Positions 16,143 to 17,933 of a stretch of DNA of 17,933 nucleotides are shown here, piece after piece (positions within the stretch are counted from its first letter, which is position 1; each line of letters starts with the position of its first letter). Source of the DNA: JAGQTE01 sp964648005. Lineage in GTDB: Bacteria > Actinomycetota > Acidimicrobiia > Acidimicrobiales > Acidimicrobilacustridaceae. Location: NCBI GenBank assembly GCA_964648005.1, contig CAZYKR010000064.1, positions 1 through 17,933 of the forward strand. Reading direction: 5' to 3'. A program made the position numbers and the translations under genes. The notes below the pieces were generated by a model. The model worked only from the letters and a program-made list of their open reading frames with translations. It did not search any database and was not told the DNA's origin.

Positions 16143-17375
16143 TCAGAGCTCCGGCGCTCGGGCGAGCGCCTGCCGGGTGAGGTCGTCCACACCCGCCAGC
16201 ATCGGGCCGACCTCCTGTGCGATGGCGACCCACGCCTCCTCTGGGATCTCGACGCGCGGTCCGGTGCGAGGCATCGTCGTGGCGGCGCAGAGCTCGGCCA
16301 GCGACGGCACCCCGCCCGCGATGGCGCGGGGCGATCGGCGGTCGATGCGTGTCCGGCGCTGGCGCTCGGTCGCCGGCACCTCCGCTGCCCGCTGCGCCGC
16401 GATCTCGTGCAACGGCCGCGGATCTCCGCCGCGGGCGGCCTCCTGACACCGCCGCCCCACGACATCTTCCAGGGTCGCAACCTCCACCATGGACAGCACC
16501 GGGCCCGGACCCACCACCCCGCTTGCACGGCGCACGCCCTCGATCAAGGCGTGGTGGTGGGCTGGACCGGCCGACCGCACCGCGAACCAGACCACCGACA
16601 CCACCGCCGACGCCAGCGCACGCGACATCCCGCGCCCCGAAACTACGGCCGGCGGCTCCAAGACGGCGCGGCCCGGGACATCCGGGCCCGGGGCCTCGTC
16701 GACCGCGAGCTTGCCGAACACCGAAGCGAGCCCCCGCCAGGACCGCAGACCGGCCTCGACCAGCAAGGAGTCGTAGGGGTCCCCGGCGCCTAGCCGTGCC
16801 GCCACCACCGCAACCAGCCCGACACGACCCTCCGGCCCGAGCGCACCCCATCGCAGGGCACCGACGCTGAGCATGGTCCGTCGGCGCAGGCCGGTGCGCA
16901 GACCAACGGCACGCCAGCCGGGCACCAGCAGCACGCCGGAGATGGGGCTGACCGACAAGGCCTGCGTGACACGGTCGAGCTCGTGGAACAGCGTCGGCGC
17001 TACGTCGGGCGTCAACACGAGATGTCGGAGGCGGCGCAGCCGAGGCTGCCATGGTCGGATCTGCCACGCCAGCCCGAGCACCACCGCCGCCAACAGCAGA
17101 CCGACGACGGACGGCGACCAGCGCAGGACCGCCGCACCGCCCAGCACCAGCGCCACGAACAAGCCCACGATCACGATGGACACCAGCACCGCAGCGACCG
17201 GTCGTGCCGGGCGAGCCTTCGTTGCGCGCCGCATCGCCGTCGCCCCCGCCGCGGCGCCGTCGGGACCCCCGAGGTCCCAGCCGCAGGCAGCACACCAGGC
17301 CGGCCACTCGCCACCACCCACGAGCGGCGCACGACACGCCGGACAACCGCTCTGCACGGCGGGATCCTGCCGCAC
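16143..17375 (-). CDS. Zinc-ribbon membrane protein resembling an M48 peptidase without its active site
   Basis: About 410 residues. The N-terminal zinc ribbon is CPAC (11-14) and CAAC (28-31). Two membrane segments follow, at about 60-83 and 88-106. The next part resembles an M48 (HtpX/Ste24-like) peptidase domain: LFHELDRVTQAL (129-140), GLRRRTMLSVGALRWGALGP (162-181), GRVGLVAVVAARLGAGDP (183-200). In active relatives the last block reads AHELGH..NGD; here the HExxH zinc motif is absent. The distal Glu is also not evident (HHHALIEG at 273-280). It may be a pseudoprotease with a scaffold or membrane role. The GTG at 17375 is the first sensible start downstream of the rRNA terminator; the frame stays open upstream only through the terminator and 5S rRNA. 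No clear promoter or ribosome site is seen. Confidence 0.78.
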   Translation of the reverse strand: MRQDPAVQSGCPACRAPLVGGGEWPAWCAACGWDLGGPDGAAAGATAMRRATKARPARPVAAVLVSIVIVGLFVALVLGGAAVLRWSPSVVGLLLAAVVLGLAWQIRPWQPRLRRLRHLVLTPDVAPTLFHELDRVTQALSVSPISGVLLVPGWRAVGLRTGLRRRTMLSVGALRWGALGPEGRVGLVAVVAARLGAGDPYDSLLVEAGLRSWRGLASVFGKLAVDEAPGPDVPGRAVLEPPAVVSGRGMSRALASAVVSVVWFAVRSAGPAHHHALIEGVRRASGVVGPGPVLSMVEVATLEDVVGRRCQEAARGGDPRPLHEIAAQRAAEVPATERQRRTRIDRRSPRAIAGGVPSLAELCAATTMPRTGPRVEIPEEAWVAIAQEVGPMLAGVDDLTRQALARAPEL

Positions 17376-17387
17376 CAAGGCGCAGCA

Positions 17388-17404
17388 TCGTCGGAAAACG
17401 ACGA
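17388..17404 (-). terminator. Second small hairpin of the rRNA terminator
   Basis: TCGTCG-N5-CGACGA, a 6-bp stem whose loop carries the TTTTC tract that follows the main rRNA hairpin, overlapping its base. The two probably act as a composite terminator, or as alternatives. Confidence 0.4.
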
Positions 17405-17433
17405 AGGGAGGAGGCTGATGCCTCCTCCCTTCG
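17402..17433 (-). terminator. Rho-independent terminator of the rRNA operon
   Basis: CGAAGGGAGGAGGC and GCCTCCTCCCTTCG form a perfect 14-bp stem with a 4-nt loop, about 10 nt after the 5S 3' end. It is followed on the minus strand by TCGTTTTCC, a short U-run. This is a classic position and form for the end of an rrn operon. Confidence 0.92.
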
Positions 17434-17441
17434 AGTGAGAA

Positions 17442-17559
<118 letters not shown>

Positions 17560-17574
17560 CCTGTTGTCAAGAAC

Positions 17575-17595
17575 AGCGCCCCCAGATGGGGCGCT
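17575..17595 (-). other. Hairpin in the 23S-5S spacer
   Basis: AGCGCCCC and GGGGCGCT pair as an 8-bp stem with a 5-nt loop in the roughly 70-nt spacer. It is probably an RNase processing structure of the rRNA precursor. TTGACAA occurs on each side of it (17564-17570 and 17629-17635), perhaps as spacer repeats. Confidence 0.6.
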
Positions 17596-17631
17596 TCCTC
17601 GAGAATTCCACAGCGAACACGAGCGTCATTG

Positions 17632-17933
17632 TCAACCTAAGCCCTCGGGCGATTAGTACCGGTCGGCTGAACGAGTTACCTCGCTTACACCTCCGGCCTA
17701 TCAACGTGGTGGTCTTCCACGGCCCTTACCTGGTTAACCCAGTGGGAGATCTCATCTTGGAACGGGCTTCGCACTTAGATGCTTTCAGCGCTTATCCGAT
17801 CCAGACATAGCTACCCGGCGTTTACACCTGGCGGCATAACCGGTAAACCAGAGGTCTGTTCATCCCGGTCCTCTCGTACTAAGGACAACTCCCCGCAACT
17901 TTCTTACGCTCATAGCAGATAGGGACCGAACTG
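17632..17933 (-). rRNA. rrl: 23S ribosomal RNA, 3' part
   Basis: The minus strand carries the conserved 23S 3' sequences: CAGTTCGGTCCCTATCTGCT, the sarcin-ricin loop AGTACGAGAGGACCGGGATG, GGTGTAAACGCCGGGTAGCT, GGATAAGCGCTGAAAGCATC, AAGTGCGAAGCC, and the terminal GACCGGTACTAATCG followed by CCCGAGGGCTTAGG. About 300 nt of roughly 3 kb are present; the rest lies beyond the window. The 3' end near 17632 is placed by analogy with E. coli (GGCUUAACCUU). Confidence 0.97.

Noticed and set aside
14235..16793. An 852-codon plus-strand open frame opposite the TPR gene
   Set aside because: It is low-complexity Thr/Ala/Pro/Arg sequence, the mirror of the Arg/Gly/Ser-rich coding strand, with no ribosome site and no recognisable domain.

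Overview
The window is a gene-dense, very GC-rich chromosomal segment of an actinobacterium. Evidence for this is the near-universal G/C at third codon positions, frequent GTG starts, TANNNT -10 elements placed 6-8 nt before start codons (leaderless style), and a gene order around tlyA-nadK-recN-pyrG that matches the Mycobacterium tuberculosis Rv1691-Rv1699 neighbourhood. A deep-branching class such as Acidimicrobiia is my guess; the sequence alone does not settle it. No mobile element, CRISPR array, tRNA, phage gene or recognisable defence system was found. I see mainly housekeeping and central-metabolism genes, with a few odd proteins.

Layout. (1) 1-7097, all on the minus strand: a phasin-like protein with a lysine-rich histone-H1-like tail, TlyA rRNA methyltransferase, NAD kinase, RecN, a CD225/dispanin membrane protein, a thiolase-like enzyme, its DUF35 partner, and CTP synthase cut by the window edge. 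Overlaps of 4 nt (CTGA, GTGA, ATGA) and gaps of 1-48 nt suggest one or two operons, with pyrG probably also having its own promoter. (2) 7098-10106: a Tat-type lipoprotein alpha/beta hydrolase (plus), a HAD-IIA phosphatase (minus) and a DUF1015 protein (plus), arranged as divergent and convergent pairs with short or overlapping spacers. (3) 10099-13021: korB and korA, the two-subunit 2-oxoacid (probably 2-oxoglutarate):ferredoxin oxidoreductase, minus strand. (4) 13199-14251: archaeal/FbaB-type class I fructose-bisphosphate aldolase, followed by a strong hairpin. (5) 14331-16094: a TPR protein with a very long Arg/Gly/Ser/Asp-rich disordered N-terminus. (6) 16143-17375: a zinc-ribbon membrane protein that looks like an M48 metalloprotease with its active site erased. 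(7) 17402-17933: terminator, 5S rRNA, spacer hairpin and the 3' end of 23S rRNA, so an rRNA operon on the minus strand ends here.

How the genes fit together. KorAB, the aldolase, NAD kinase and CTP synthase are central carbon, cofactor and nucleotide enzymes. TlyA sits near the rRNA operon but belongs to the conserved tlyA-nadK-recN core. The thiolase/DUF35 pair is a two-subunit acyl-CoA enzyme of lipid or steroid-type catabolism, inserted between recN and pyrG where mycobacteria carry Rv1697/Rv1698. The most interesting points are the Cys-less thiolase/DUF35 pair, the degenerate M48-like protein beside the rRNA terminator, the disordered TPR protein, the H1-tailed phasin heading the tlyA operon, the probable CTG start of tlyA, and the series of leaderless promoters.
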